Positions 1-13,045 of a DNA stretch of 64,000 bases are shown in pieces. Position numbers and translations under genes: made by a program. The stretch is from NCBI RefSeq assembly GCF_005239225.2, contig NC_133284.1, forward strand, positions 1,765,770 to 1,829,769. Reading direction: 5' to 3'. This DNA is from Populus alba. Its lineage: Eukaryota > Streptophyta > Magnoliopsida > Malpighiales > Salicaceae. Positions within the stretch are counted from its first letter, which is position 1. Each line of letters begins with the position of its first letter. Below the pieces are notes generated by a model. The model was not told the origin of the DNA and searched no databases. It worked only from the letters and a program-made list of their open reading frames with translations.

Positions 1-85
1 ATAATCATCATATTGCACAAGATTTCAGTTGTGAAATACCAAAATTTAAGGGGCTTTTAACAGAACTATTTCTAAACTTCGGTTT

Positions 86-1692
86 TTAGTGGTAATCTGA
101 TCTCTTCAAATTATAATACCATTGAAAAAATCTGTAAAAAGTATATTCTGTTTCCGAATCTTCCACCACCTGCATATCTGCTGCAGATGTAACACTTGAA
201 GCCCAATCTGACAAATCTGACATGCGACGCTCTTCATGCTCGACCTCATTTATGAGAGGCATTTTGTACTGCAGCACCTCATCACCTCTAGAAACTTTGA
301 CAACAGAGTTTCCCTGGTACAAAATTAACAAACTGTAGTATTTGAGCATTTGGACACCAACTCTGACTCTAAGTTTATAATTACTCAAAACACCAAAAGA
401 CACAAACTTGGCGTCTATATAAATTGATTCTCACCATCAAACCAGCAAGCAGGTCTTGGTGTTGATCACAATGCCAACAACCACAGTCAACAAATTTAAT
501 TTTATCACAACCAAAAACATCATTAGATGGCGGTTCCACGTTCTTGTTGTTGAATGATGCATTGGCCTTGGTTCCTGCCTGGCTGTTAATGTTACTCAAC
601 TGATCACACAGATTATCAAGCTTCTGCTGCATGCTTGATAGCACCTGATCCTGAAAAGCATTTGGTAAAAAAAATTATATCAGACAAGTCTCATGGCTAC
701 AAGAACAATTCATTCTTTACATGAATTTGAATTTATTTGAATCCTGCTCAGGTTCAAACAAAAGGTAATACCAACAAGCAGCAACAGGACAAGGGTGGGG
801 TTAAAAAGAACTGTATTAGACATGAACATTCATACAAGTGGATTCAAAATTCAAAAAAAGATTTCCAACATGACATCCGGGGTCTAATTTTTGTAACTGC
901 TGTCTTAAATATCAAAACACAAGACAACATTGCAAATGGATCACACATTAAGAATCAATTAATCAAATCTAGGATCAAACCATATTTTTATTACTTGAAT
1001 CATATCAAAACTGAAAATTTATGAGAAACTGCTCTTAAAGCAGAATCTTTCAACTCCTGGTGATTCAAAAATCATCATTACAGATAAAGCTAATTAATGA
1101 ACAAAGCCATTAATTAAAACAAATTAAGCCATCAAAATAACATCAACCACCCTCCAAAGTTCCTACCTTTCATACAAAATCAAGCAACAAACCTACCATT
1201 CACGCTCAAAAACCAAAAAAGACTAAATTTTTAAGCAAACCCATTTCCAAAAATCTAAAAACAAATAAAACCCATTCACAAAATCAAGTTAAAATCACTA
1301 ACCCTAAGCTCCACAGACTTCTTGAGCTGATTAATGATCCCATTCTTTTTAGACTCAGAAACAGCAACACCAATAACAGCAACAATCAGAAACCTTTGAG
1401 CAGGACTAAACAACTCCCAAGCCACACCATCCTCCAGTCTCAACCCAATGGCATTAGCCGAGCTGGCTTCCTCTGCATTCACAAGCCGCCCTCGCAAAGA
1501 CACCCAGGCCAGCCGCAGAGACGACGTGATGGCTCGGGTCGGCGTGAAGTGGCTGGAGAGGCGGCGGCGGGAGGAGGGAGATGGGATTGGAGGGAATGGG
1601 GAGAGAGTCACAAATGACGAAGATGGAGGTACTTGACCCGGGCTGGGGGTGGAGCCGGGCTGGTGGGTGCAATCGGTTTCTTCTTGTTCCAT
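86..1692 (-). CDS. Conserved plant protein of unknown function, three exons, about 276 aa
   Basis: The gene model is join(1692..1303, 650..435, 313..86). All three exons join in phase 0, with GT donors at 1302 and 434 and AG acceptors just before 650 and 313. The joined product starts with a Pro/Ser-rich, low-complexity N-terminus (residues about 1-50). A segment containing WELFSPAQRFLIVAVIGVAV (about 93-112) could be a single membrane helix or a buried hydrophobic helix. A Lys/Gln/Leu-rich, probably coiled-coil stretch follows across the exon 1/2 junction (KKSVELR joined to DQVLSSMQQKLDNL). Exon 2 has a Cys/His cluster (DCGCWHCDQHQD), and exon 3 ends after an acidic Ser-rich tail. The coherent reading across both junctions is the main support. 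I do not recognise a named family and assign no function. The 652-bp first intron contains only spurious ORFs. The start is the only ATG at the head of the open frame. Confidence 0.8.
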
Positions 1693-3124
1693 GAAGAGAA
1701 AGTAAGAAAAACAGAGAGCGTGATTGCAGGGAGTTTGTGGTTTTCGAACGTTGTGATTTATTGTGTGGCATTAGATTTGTTGCTATTTTCTTTGAATGGT
1801 TTTTTAAGTATGAATTCAAATTTTGTGATTTGAGAGGGAATTCTTCGAATTATTGAAGTTGAACGTTGGCTGTCTGGTTGTACCAACCCCAAAACGCTTT
1901 CGACTCAACTATTTTTATTAAAAATACTTTGTTTTTTTTTTTTTTAAGTGAACTTTTAAATATTATTTCTTTTAGACTGGTTTAATTATGTCATTACAAT
2001 TTTAATCAAGTTAATTAAATTCTATTATATTATCTACTTTAATTAAAAATTTAAGTAAAGTTATTTCAAGTCTTGAAATTATTAGATGAATTCATCATGG
2101 AGATTTTCTGATTAGATTTAACAACTACAATTTTTTTTATATTTAGGATTTTGATAAGCATCCTTCAAACTTTTTCTTTGATAAATATTGAAGTGACTAA
2201 TGAGATTTGTTTGCTTCTTAATTTGAATATGAGAAATCTAAGGATATCTCCTGCAATATGATAAGTAGGGTCGAGAAAAAAAAAATTGTAAAAGTAATTA
2301 AACTGATAAAATAAAAAAAATAACTGAAAAAATCAAGTTATGAAAAAAATTGATTAAAATTTTAAAAAAATTGACCGGTTCTATAAGTTTGAAAAAATAA
2401 AAACCAAATTGAATTAAATCTGAAAAAAACAAAAAAAAAAAGCTAAACTGAACAAAATCAAGTCAAATAAAAAAACCAAACCAAACTTATTTGAATCAAT
2501 TTTTGTTTTAAAAAACTAAACTGAACCAAAACCGATTGGTTTGAACCGGTTTTAATTTTTTTTAAATGATTTTTTTTTTATAAAAATCAAATCAAATAAA
2601 AAATAGTTATCCTTAAAAAAGAAGTGAATTAATGTGTGCTTGGATGTATAAATGTTAATTCACAATTCACTATTCTCTACTTTCCTATTAACTAAGATTT
2701 TGTATTTTCAGTCACATAAGTTGATTTTTGGGATAGAAATTAGGTTTCTTTTTAATGAGAATTTAAACAGGTTAGACACAATTAAAATATCGTATTAAAA
2801 AAATCTCTTTTTTCAAAAAAAGAAAACCTTCTTTTCTCCAATTAACATTCCAAATGAAGGGGAAACTTTATTAATTATTACAAGAATTCCCATCATTCTA
2901 TACTTCATCTGCTTAAATTTAACGATTTTATTAAAATTGATATGATTTGAGTGATTTAACGGAATAAAAATCATATTAATTTTCCCCATTCACTTTACCA
3001 AATATTAAAATGTACAATTATATTAACTAATTTTAATATCCTATTAATTTTAATAAAATATTAAAAATAGAATAATATAAAGAAATATTAAAGTTTAAAA
3101 AACAAGTTTACTTGTGAAAATTGC
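1693..3124. other. Upstream/intergenic AT-rich spacer
   Basis: This holds the probable 5' flank of the three-exon gene, then AT-rich sequence. About 2280-2600 resembles a dispersed low-complexity repeat: A-runs mixed with AACCAAACC-like and AACCGGTT-like motifs, including the partly palindromic stretch around 2530-2555. I see no coding potential. Confidence 0.5.
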
Positions 3125-3400
3125 CTGAAATAAAGGAAGAGAACAGGCTTAGCAGCTGATCTGCACAGGTTTGAGTTTCAGCTCCCAATTTCAATCGCAG
3201 AGCTTCGTACGCCACTGCATCCAAGAAGTCATCAGCTTCAAAACAGACTCATTGAGATCGTCAAGCCAAGCTTTCACATCAGCTTCAGTAATCTGCTTCT
3301 CTTCTACATCAATGAGCACTTTGTTAATACTCAGAATTTGTTCTCTAAACCTTTCTACTAGCTGCGTTGACACTTGACAGAGACAAAATCAGCAGCAAAA
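3125..3400 (-). pseudogene. Relic of a CC-NBS-LRR resistance gene N-terminus
   Basis: Read on the minus strand from about 3373, the frame gives a typical Rx-type coiled-coil N-terminus. It includes INKVLIDVEEKQITEADVKA, WLDDLNES, and then, after a one-base frame change near 3243-3248, EADDFLDAVAYEALRLK and a short Ser/Phe-rich tail. The order (leucine-rich helix, VEEKQIT, VKAWLDDL, ADDFLD, YEALR) is the signature of the CC domain in plant CNL proteins, which normally precedes the NB-ARC ATPase domain. No NB-ARC motif (P-loop, kinase-2, GLPL) follows before the sequence decays near 3125, and no ATG is in place. The frameshift fits loss of one T from a T-run. I read it as an isolated gene fragment, not an expressed gene. 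Confidence 0.75.
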
Positions 3401-5268
3401 TGTTACAAAGTTAACCATTCATGAATCCCAAGAAATTCTAAAATTCCCTTTGAAAAATATTTGAATTCTATCGCTGAAAAGCAACCAACTAACAATCTAC
3501 ACAATATCTTCAAATTAACCATTCATGAAAAGAAAAGAAAAACACAATGTTTATAACACTTGCACTTCTAGAGGCTTTAGAAGGAATAATATTATTTAGA
3601 TGTCTGTTAAAGTTACTTGCCTTTGTATACAGATTGTCAAGCTTCTTTATATCTTCTTGCGTGGTTGTTTTGGAGGAGGAGGAGGAGGAGGAGGAGTTTC
3701 AGTAGAGAGCGACGGCAAAGGTTTCTTCCCCTCTGGGCTAAATTCTACGCTAGTTGGGCTCTTTCCTGAAGTTCAAAACTTAGTGTAGCCCAAGTTTTTG
3801 TCTTCAAGGGCATTGGAGTTTGCTGGGCTTGTTGATTATTATTTTTTCATATTTTCTTTTGTTACGGGACATAGGCCTTTTTTAAGCTTGATTTTTACTA
3901 AATACATCAGCCAACATGCATTTTCTTTCGCATAATTAAAAATCTTTAAAATTATTTTAGCATTTATATAAAAAAAAATAAAATACTTTCCCATGTTAAA
4001 AAAAAATATAATTTATAAACTAAAATGCATTATTGAATGTAACAAATCAAATAATATGCTTGTCCCAAACATATTCTGTGGTGACTCGTGGCTAAATATA
4101 ATTTATTAAAAAATAACCTCTTCATGCCTTGCCCCCAAGTGCAGGAAGGGGCAGGGAATCCATGCACTCTCATGCTGATGTCAGCAGTGACATGGCACTC
4201 ACATTCTTCCTGCCTTGCCCCCGATCAGACCATGACTCCTCATCCAATTGTATCCAGCTATTCTCACCTGTAGATAACTCCGTTTGTTTCATCAAAAATA
4301 ATTTTTAAAATTAATATTTGTGTAAAATTTATAGACTTTTAGGACCTGAAGCAGTAGGGGAGAAGAAGGAGCAGAAACATTCATAAAGGACTCTCCCTTC
4401 TCACATGGAAAATGCCGTGGGGCAAAACTCAAAAGAACGGTGAGGTCCAGATTAGGAAAGAACACAGTGCGTTCTGTAGCATTGGCCCAGACAAGGACAA
4501 AACAGAGGGGGTCGTGAAGCGTTTTTTAGATCCCGTTGAGCTATAATTGAGAAAACGAAGCTCCACAAATACTTCAATCAATGGCATCACTAAAAGGAAA
4601 GGAGTCCCCACCTGCTTCAAGACGTAAATGGAATGGTGGAGTCATTGATAGCCACCATTGCTGTCTCTCCTTGCTTCAAGACAGAAACGTGTAAAGTGCA
4701 AGTCTTTTTTAGCTAAAACAAAAGATAAGGTTAATGTGTAAAGAGCAGCAGCACCACCACAGCTCTTTCTTTCTTTGAGCACCTAATTTTTCCTTCATTT
4801 GGTTAAGTTCCAAAAACTAGAACCACACGTTACAGCATCCATGCTAGTTTTCTGTTCCTTCGAGACTTCCAGAGGGTGTTCTTGGGTTGATTTTTATAGT
4901 GTTTTTTTATTTGGAAATACAATAAAATAATATATTACTTATTTATTTTTAACATTTACATATTAAAACGTTAAAAAACACTAAAAAATATAAATTTAAG
5001 TTAAAAAAATACGGTCCAGCCGCATAAAGAAACATGCCATTAATCAATAAGCAACATAGGGTTGGGGTTGGATGAATCTTATAGTTAGCTTCTGGGGCAT
5101 TCGATCTTCACTCCCATCCCCACATAATAAATATAGCCCTCCCTGGCTGTAAGCAGCATCTTCATCCTTTTCAGTGCAAGAGAGAACCCAGCTTTGCCTT
5201 CATCTCTTTTCTTGCAAATTCTTATTGGTTCTATACACATAAACTAATCCATACTTCGACCTTTTCGA
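3401..5268. other. Spacer between the CNL relic and the bHLH gene
   Basis: No gene is supported. A GGA-repeat at about 3673-3698 gives a glycine run in one frame and a proline run on the other strand. A short MITE-like AT-rich block lies near 4890-5010. The last 200-250 bp (about 5040-5268) are probably the 3' untranslated region of the minus-strand bHLH gene. Confidence 0.45.
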
Positions 5269-7396
5269 CTAGGGCTGCTGCTGCTGCTTCTGCTTGTTTA
5301 TGCATGCGCACCTTGCACGAATCTCTGAAAGTGTCTGAAAAAAAAAACATGAAACATGAATGCTTGTACATAGGAAGGAACTTCTTTGTAGGGTTTTTTC
5401 TAGTGGGTTTTGGTTCAAATTCGTTCGTGTAACAGACCTGGACTTGTCTTTGAAGGTCCTTGATGTAGTCAACAGCCAAATCCAGCATGTCTGATGTGTT
5501 TGTTTGCTGCAAATGGGGAAAAAAAATCATTGTCTAAGGCTAAAACAAAACTAGCAGATATAGAAAAAGGAAAAAAATTCTACCTTATCCATGTTAGGTA
5601 CAAGATCCTGGAGTTTCCTCATTCGTTCACTGATTCTAGTTCGTCTCACCTGCACACAATTCAAATCCATATGGGATCTAGAATTAATCTCAAAACCATG
5701 CTTAGCTCAAGGAACAAATGATGACCAAAGAGACTTTACCCTCTCAGCAATGCTTCTTGGATGAGTAGCACAGCCACGCTTAGCTCTAGTCCTGCAAGGC
5801 ACGGAATCTTGAAATTGCAAGAACTTCTCGATGGCTGAAATTTCTGCTGCAGTTTTTGGCAAACTCATGTGATGAGCCAACATCGGAGGGCGATTTCCTC
5901 CGGCCTCTTCATTCTGCTAAACAACCAAACTCATAGAAAATCCAAATCTCCAAGAAAAAAGTTATCCTATTAACTTGAGATAGATTAAGAATTAACAAAT
6001 GCTGGTACGGAAAAATGCGCTACCTGAGTTTCAGATGCATTTAGACCAGAAAGCACCGTCGTATCATCATCTGTAAGGTGTCTTTTTGAACCAGCAGATA
6101 GCATAGCAGAATCATCCCAAGATCCAATAGGGTAACCTGAGACATAATTACTGCTGCGAGTTTCACCATAACCACCATTCTCAGGGCTATTTTCTCCGAT
6201 GTTTTTGTTTCCCATTTCAGCAACTGGACCCATTCTCCCTGAAGAAGGAGGTGGCCTGCTGGCTGCAGAATAGTTTGTGTCTCTATTACCTGCTCCAAGA
6301 TCTCCCATACCTCCCAAGACAGCATAGCCTGCCATACGCTAACATTAATTTTGTCCCTTTTTCATAACTCTAGTCAATCAGGATTCAAAACAAGAATCTG
6401 TGTGACATCAAAGAAAGAACCAGAAAACTCAATCTCATATTGGCATATAAGACCATAAATCAAACATTTTAGTGTATTAAAAATAATAAATCCTGTTGGT
6501 TTTGCTTTCAAAACTTTTATTTCCTCTTTTCAAATTTTTTTAACCCCCACTTGCTAGTTCAAATGATTGGTTATCAGCAAATACTCAAAGAATTTAATCA
6601 AAATTAATAGTACTTCCCTTAACTGAAACTGTCAATTCACAACACAGAAAATCTGCAGTTTCTATTATTTTTTTCTGCTTTCCTTTCATTCTATTCTTTG
6701 GCTATATTTAAACAAAAGCCTTAAAATAATTCATCAAATCAATCACTGGCTTCTCATTTTTCTCATTCTTTCCAAGAAATCAAACAAAAGGGTATAAAAA
6801 AACAACATACCATTTTCAAATTCACTATTTATGTTGGAGAAAAGCCCTGCAGGTGAGCTACTATGTCGAACTAGATTCGAGTTATTGCTACTACTAGTCT
6901 TCATGGAAGGCAACCTCTCCATTCCCATTGAATTCATTGATCTATAATTCATTCCAGAACCTGACTTCTGATCTGCTAATGGAGGTTTTGATTGATTTTG
7001 ATAAAAACCCTGTGAGGCAGAGTAATTGCTCTGCTGCTGCTGCTGCTGCTGCTGCAGTCTTGTGTCACTGCCAAGATTATTCATTGCAGCCACCATCTGG
7101 GGTTGCTGATTAGTTTGTGAAACTGCTTCTGGAGAATCTTGCTTGATCTCACAAAGATTTTGACTTGATATATTCTCTGTATTACCACTAGAACTGGCTA
7201 TAAATCTCGCGAGAATTCGTTCTGTTTCCGGACTTGCCGGCCTATTGAGAAACTCTTCACAGAAGTCTCTGTCCAAAATATTTGATAAATATGAACTCGG
7301 TGCGGATTGATACCTTGTTAACCCAGGGTTCATTTGTTTCTGATGGATTTGTTGGTGTTCATTATGACCATGAAGAAAATGATGTTGGTGCTCCAT
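5269..7396 (-). CDS. bHLH transcription factor, FLOWERING BHLH / AKS (bHLH122/128/130) type
   Basis: The six-exon model is join(7396..6811, 6328..6024, 5913..5740, 5649..5584, 5506..5438, 5334..5269), all GT..AG, giving 421 aa. The DNA-binding domain spans exons 3-6. The basic region HPRSIAERVRR (from about residue 348) carries the H-E-R set that contacts E-box/G-box DNA. The HLH follows (ISERMRKLQDLVPNMDK, then TSDMLDLAVDYIKDLQRQVQ). The 66-bp exon 4 coding the loop side is typical of this subfamily. In Arabidopsis this clade (FBH1-4, AKS1-3) activates CONSTANS and guard-cell K+ channel genes, acts in the nucleus, and is controlled by ABA-dependent phosphorylation. Two R-x-x-S-x-P sites are visible, RYQSAP (residues 28-33) and RHSSSP (177-182), matching the 14-3-3/SnRK2 sites known in AKS1. 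Residues 115-122 form an eight-glutamine run. The subfamily call is firm; the exact orthologue is not decided here. Confidence 0.92.
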
Positions 7397-7960
7397 TTAG
7401 TCCCCCGTTTCTTGACTAAGATCTCCAAGAAGAAAAGCAGCCCACTTGCTTGTTAAGAGTCCTTTTCTTTCCTTACAAATCAGATCAAAGACAAAGATTA
7501 AGCAATCAAGAAGGTGAACAAAGGTAACAAGAGACAGAACAAGGCAAACCCATTTGATTTTTCCTGAAACAGGGGGAAACAGAGCAAGAACAGAGACCTT
7601 GATAAGATAGATAAATCCTGCTTGAATTTTATCATAGGACGGTAACTATCAAATCTGAAAACAACCCATTTTTCTAAGTGTGAAACTAAGCAAACTTCAC
7701 TCAAGAAGATAGCATTAACAACAAAACGAAGCCACTAAAAAAAAGTAGAACTAATCTTTCTAGAACAAAAAAGGACAAGAACAGGACAAGCACAAAACCC
7801 TCACTCTCTCTAAGATGCTTCAAAGGGATGGAGGAGGTGGTGTTGATGCAGTGAGTAAAGATAGAGAGACTGGATTGTTTTTTGTTTTTTTTTTTTTTTT
7901 TTTTCTCTAGTAAAGAAAAAAAAATAGAAAACTATTTTCTTTCCTCTTCTGTGGGTATAG
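7397..7960 (-). promoter_or_regulatory. Probable 5' leader and proximal promoter of the bHLH gene
   Basis: This lies directly upstream of the start codon of the minus-strand bHLH gene. It includes a homopolymer T-run (7888-7904 on the plus strand) and CT/GA-rich patches near 7800-7870 that would sit in or near the leader. There may be an intron in the leader. The transcription start was not determined, and I saw no unambiguous TATA box. Confidence 0.4.
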
Positions 7961-10900
7961 CCAATGGGAGTCAACAACGGAGGAGATTAGACTATCAAAT
8001 TCGCAATATCTAATAAAATTTCACGGACCTTAATGCCCTTCAGGTTTGTTTGTTTATTACAAATAAAAAACCATGACTTTTGAGAGAAAATATTTGCATG
8101 GTTCGCGACAATATTATTAAACTTGATTAGTTGGTGGATTATCTCGATAACCTATCTTAGGATATGTTTTAAATTAAATTGGTTAAGAGATGATTAACGA
8201 TTTAGTTAATTTTATTTTACTTTAAAAAGATTTTAAAGAAATATCATTTTAATAATTTCTTAAAAAATTATGATTCAAGTCTCAAATTGGTTTATAAATT
8301 AGATAGAATTTAATAGCTTCAGTTTTGCTACACAAGATAACTGAATATCATTTTTTATGATACTTAATAGTTCCAGTGGTTAAAAAAAATATTTCTAGCA
8401 AATATAAACTTTTATTTGAGTTTAATTTCATATCTTGATGAATAACACAATAAAAGGATAGTTTTGTTAACCTTGATGTATTTTGCTAATAAAAAAATAA
8501 AAAAATGATAGTTTTATTATATTAGGTAATTAGGAAAGTTTATCCAGAAAAACTAAGGAATAATTTTTGTAGGCATAAATGTTTTTATTCTATAATTTGG
8601 AAGGTTAAAATAAAATATTTGTTTTTATAAATATAATAATTTGATCCAACATGCTTAAAAAAACTCGATTGTGAAAAAAATCTAATCCACCAAAAAAAAA
8701 CTAAAATCAAAGATAATTTGATAAAAAAACTTATTGATTTTTTTATTTTTTAATTGGAAAATGTTATTTTATTTTTGTTCTATGAGAATCAAGATCTAAT
8801 ATCATGTATAGTTGATTATTTTTGTTGTGAGATGAGAGAACTATTAGACTAACTATGTGTTTGTTTTTGTAATTTCAACTCGTATTTTAAAAATGTTTTT
8901 TAATTGAAAAATGCTAAATTTATGTTTTTTATATGTTAAAGTAAAAAAAAAAATTTTAAAAATAGTTTAATACATTATTAATTGAAAAATATCATAAAGA
9001 AAAAGTACTGTGCCTATTGGATCCCTGACATTAAAAGAATAGGTCTAGGGACATTTAACCTTTTGTGCCCTGAAGATGCTTTCCTTTCTTCAACAGGAAC
9101 ACACCATAATTGTCTCTATGCACATTTGGTTAGTAATAAAAAAGAGAAGGACATCTCTTAGAGAGAATCCAAGTTAGATATCCTTTTGGAAAATTGAATA
9201 ATGTTGATTTTAGTGAAACATCCTTTTTCAAAAAAAATTGTTTATGAGTTTTTTTTATAATTAATATGGATATTTAGGTCAGCTTACGTACACCTTAACT
9301 AATTTCATGGGTCCTAAAATTAACGATCATGTAAGATTTCAATAACCTTAGGGTTTGTGAGATTTGAATCAGTGATTTTTAAAGAGTAAACTTATAACTT
9401 GATTAGTTGAATTATATTTTTTAAGGTTCCATGAGTTTTTTCCTTCATTGATTCATAGCCATGATGTTCTGGAAAATGATAAAAAAAAAAAAAAAACAAT
9501 TTCAAAGAAAGATTTTCAATTAACTAACTAATTTTATTTAAAAATTTAACTCATTTTTTTTAAAAATCTCATTATTCATATGAGTGTTTGACATTTATGA
9601 ATTTTTAAAATTTTATAAGATATCATTTAATTAGTGTTTTGAAATAGAAAAAATAGAGATAATAAATATAAAAATGATATATTTACATGTACTTCCTGAT
9701 TTGAAAGTATATAAATTTATTTTAAAATAAATTTGGAACTAAATTTATTTTATATCTTTATCTTTATCTTTTCAATTAAACAAGTTTTTTTATATATAAT
9801 TATCATTTCTATCATGTAACATTTTTCAAACATAATTAATAGTTAAGTGATTCAAAGAATATATTTTTGGGTAAATTTAATGTTTTTTTTTTAAAGAAAA
9901 TTGAGACAGATTTAAGGAAGTATTTCTATAAAGAAATTGTTTATAAATATTTTTTTCTTGCAATAATTAAAATTTTGTCAGTCTAAAAGTTAATGATCAA
10001 CATTCAAGCCACGTTTTCTTTCCCACCTAGAAATTTGTCATGGAATTCTTGGAGCAATAAAGTACTTCATTAATGATGAGAAATTAGTACATGCGCGACT
10101 TATGAAGCCATGATTTAATGGAAAAAAGAAAAGACACGATGGACATTTGAAATCAAGTGCCAAATTATTGCACATGTCCCCACTTCTCAACGTTTCCTCC
10201 TCCTGTTCCTGCTCCTCCACCTCTTCCAATCTTTTTTTTCTTTGTTTTTTTTTTTTTTTCCTTGTTTTGAATATAACTATTAAATCCAATCTAATTTAAT
10301 GGGTTGACTAGGAACCTGATAAGGTTTAAATTAGGTAAAACTAGGGCCTACAATTGACTTTGTAAAAACTACTAGACTTGTTGGGTCAACTTGAAACTTG
10401 AATGACTCGACAAAACCTAACAGTAAATTATTTTTATTTTTTTAAAAATTTACATATTTTTTCTAGGAGGCAACAACTTTCTTTTTTCCTCTTATTTTTT
10501 TACATGTCTATATATTTTTTTTAACAAACTGAAAAATTAAATCTACATGCATGTATATTTCTTTATTTACATGGAACACTACCAGATAAGTAAGTGGTTT
10601 TAGTTTAAGGAGGGACAACAAGAAAAAAAATAATGGTTTTAGTTAATTGAGGGATAAAAACAAATTATTAATGAAGACAAACGGTTGAGAAAGCATGGGC
10701 AGGGCAATAAGATGTTTTTTTCTTGCTCGGTCTAACCTTATACTTGAAAGCCTACCACGTTTTCCTTGCTAGTTACTAATCCATATTAAAATTAACTATA
10801 TAAACATTCTATGTTTATCAGAAGAAATTTGTGTTTTTTTAATGTAAAAAAATAATTTTTTTTATTTGAATACTTCAATTTAAAATGATAAGATAATATC

Positions 10901-11524
10901 TTTTTAATGTGATATAAAATGCATTTTGAAATAATTTTTTAAATGTTATTATTTACAAAATATATGGCATACATCTATATAAATTATTCTTAACTTTTTT
11001 TATATAAAATATTAAAATCTCGAATATTATTTTAAAATTTTCGAGTTAATTTAGGTCAATCCGTTGACCTAAAACCTAACCCCTCTAAGTTAAACACCAA
11101 GCCAAGTTTAATAATTAGGCTTTCGAGTAAACGAAAATATTGATGCAAAGAATTTTGATCCACCACTTTCTAGGGTTCTTCTTCTTTTTAATAATAAAAA
11201 TTAAATCCAGCTGAAATCTCTACGAGGATACGACTTTAGAGTATGAGATTGCGTGTCATGGCAAGTGCGGGTTTGATAATTTCAACACTCGTGATTCGTG
11301 AAGGCGTTAGTCGTTTGTTGAGTTTTGGACATTTCCAAATGAATAAATCATAGCTCAACTAAATTAATAGCTAACACAGTTTTTAAGGTGATTTAATTAG
11401 GATATCTGCTTATTTTAGAAGATCCAAATAACAATTAGAGAAATATTTTCTCTTTTTAATAATTATTATTTAAATTTTAAGATAAATATATTGAATCGTA
11501 ACTTTAAATTTGATAAGTATATGA

Positions 11525-11526
<2 letters not shown>

Positions 11527-11567
<41 letters not shown>

Positions 11568-11636
11568 TTAAGAAACATATAAAAAGAATTATTTTAATAT
11601 ATATGATTTAAGAAACATATAAAAAGAATTATTTTA
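11527..11636. repeat. (AT)19 microsatellite plus 40-bp tandem duplication
   Basis: Positions 11527-11564 are an uninterrupted AT dinucleotide run. The adjacent 40-bp unit (about 11557-11596), which includes GATTTAAGAAACATAT, is repeated immediately at 11597-11636 with essentially no mismatch. This looks like recent slippage or unequal exchange at the end of the microsatellite. Confidence 0.9.
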
Positions 11637-12124
11637 AAGCTGTCAGTTTATATATTTTAAAAATAAAAGGTAAATGGAGATATATATCTTTTATGTTCCA
11701 GTATTTTTTCTTTTTCTAGTAATTAATTGCTAAAAATGAACAACAAAAAAGACTCATAGTCTTAAAATAAAAATAAATTAATTAAACTTTGTTAGATTGA
11801 CATAGTAAAAAAGAAAATTATTAGGCTTAATTGAAAATTCACATTTGTATTTCTTTTTTCAAAAAAAAACTAATTTGTTTAATTTGACTTTATCATACAT
11901 GTATTATTTACTGCCAGATTCTTGCATATTTCATAATCTACAAGGTTATGAAATATGATAGATTAAAAATTGCATTTTATTTCAAGCATGAGCTGACCTA
12001 CAATTTAAGGTACAGTGCAATGACTTTCCCGAACCTAACAAAATATCCGATCCTCTGATTTAATATATCTTGTCATGGCACCCCCAATCTATTCTTATAG
12101 CATGTTAGTTTTTCATTTCAAAAA

Positions 12125-12290
12125 CACACTTGAAAAATTTAATTAATTTATTTGGTTTAAATTAATTTTTTAATTTTTTTATATTATTTTGATGTGATGA
12201 TATCAAAAATAAATTTTTAAAAAATAAAAAAAATATTATTTTAATATATTTTCAAACAAAAAACACATTAAAAAAAACTATTATCACCAT
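12125..12290. repeat. MITE-like AT-rich repeat copy
   Basis: A diverged copy of a short repeat family that recurs in this window, for example near 15375-15595, 17530-17650, 28085-28260 and 32690-32840. Its body reads roughly 'attttgatgtgatgatatc', then A/T runs and 'aatatatttt'. No coding capacity; ends not resolved here. Confidence 0.5.
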
Positions 12291-13045
12291 AAAAAGATAA
12301 GATTTTAATCAAGAAATTCTAGTTCCGCTCCTGACCCAAGCAATCTAGTAAAACAAGTGATAATTAAGAATTAGCAAATCATTTTTCAACCTAAAGAAAA
12401 AAAGGAAAGTCCCTCCAACTCCATGGGAGATCTGGAAAAACGATATCACCATGCATTAGCTATATATAATTAGATTTCGCCAAATAGGAGAGTGACATGT
12501 TCTGACTTTTTTTTTTGGGGGGAGAATAAAGTATGCGTTAAAAGGTTCAATAGCTTCTTTTATAGAAAATGAAAGTTGGGACCATACTCCTTGATTTTTT
12601 ATTCGTTATATGGATTATGCTATTGATGCACGCTTAGATGTGGCATGTTAAGTTGGATTTTTCTTATTAATTTATGGGTTGTTTTTTATTTTATTTTTTT
12701 ATGAGTGAGTCATTAGTTGTTATTGTAAAGACAAAAGCATCCTTCTTGAACCATAGTTATTAAACTTAGTGTGGAAAATATTCAGATTACAAGTTAAAAG
12801 TAAATTAACTCAAGTTAAAATCTAATTAAAATAATATTGTTTTAATTTTTTTTAAGTAAATAGACATCTAACTTTATTAAACCCGGGTCAATTAGATTGC
12901 GAGTCAATATAGATTTTTAATTTAATTACATAAAATCAATCATTTTTTATTTTTATAAAATCTAGATCAAGTTAAATCCCAAATCAACTCTTCGAGTCAA
13001 TTCAAATTTAATAACCAAGTCTTTTAAGTGTAATGTTAAGTATAT

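Larger units (their letters stand above)
7961..13033. other. Gene-poor AT-rich intergenic DNA
   Basis: About 5 kb with no supported gene. Contents seen: homopolymer A/T tracts, an (AT)19 microsatellite followed by a tandem 40-bp repeat (listed separately), and a MITE-like AT-rich block at about 12125-12290. The short ORFs here are low complexity, for example a Lys/Glu-rich one at 10038-10289, and are not supported. Confidence 0.6.

Noticed and set aside
737..1024. 95-codon plus-strand frame
   Set aside because: It lies in the first intron of the three-exon gene on the other strand and has no domain.
3600..3788. Small glycine-rich protein frame
   Set aside because: The glycine run is only a GGA repeat. 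There is no signal peptide of the usual glycine-rich protein kind and no gene context.
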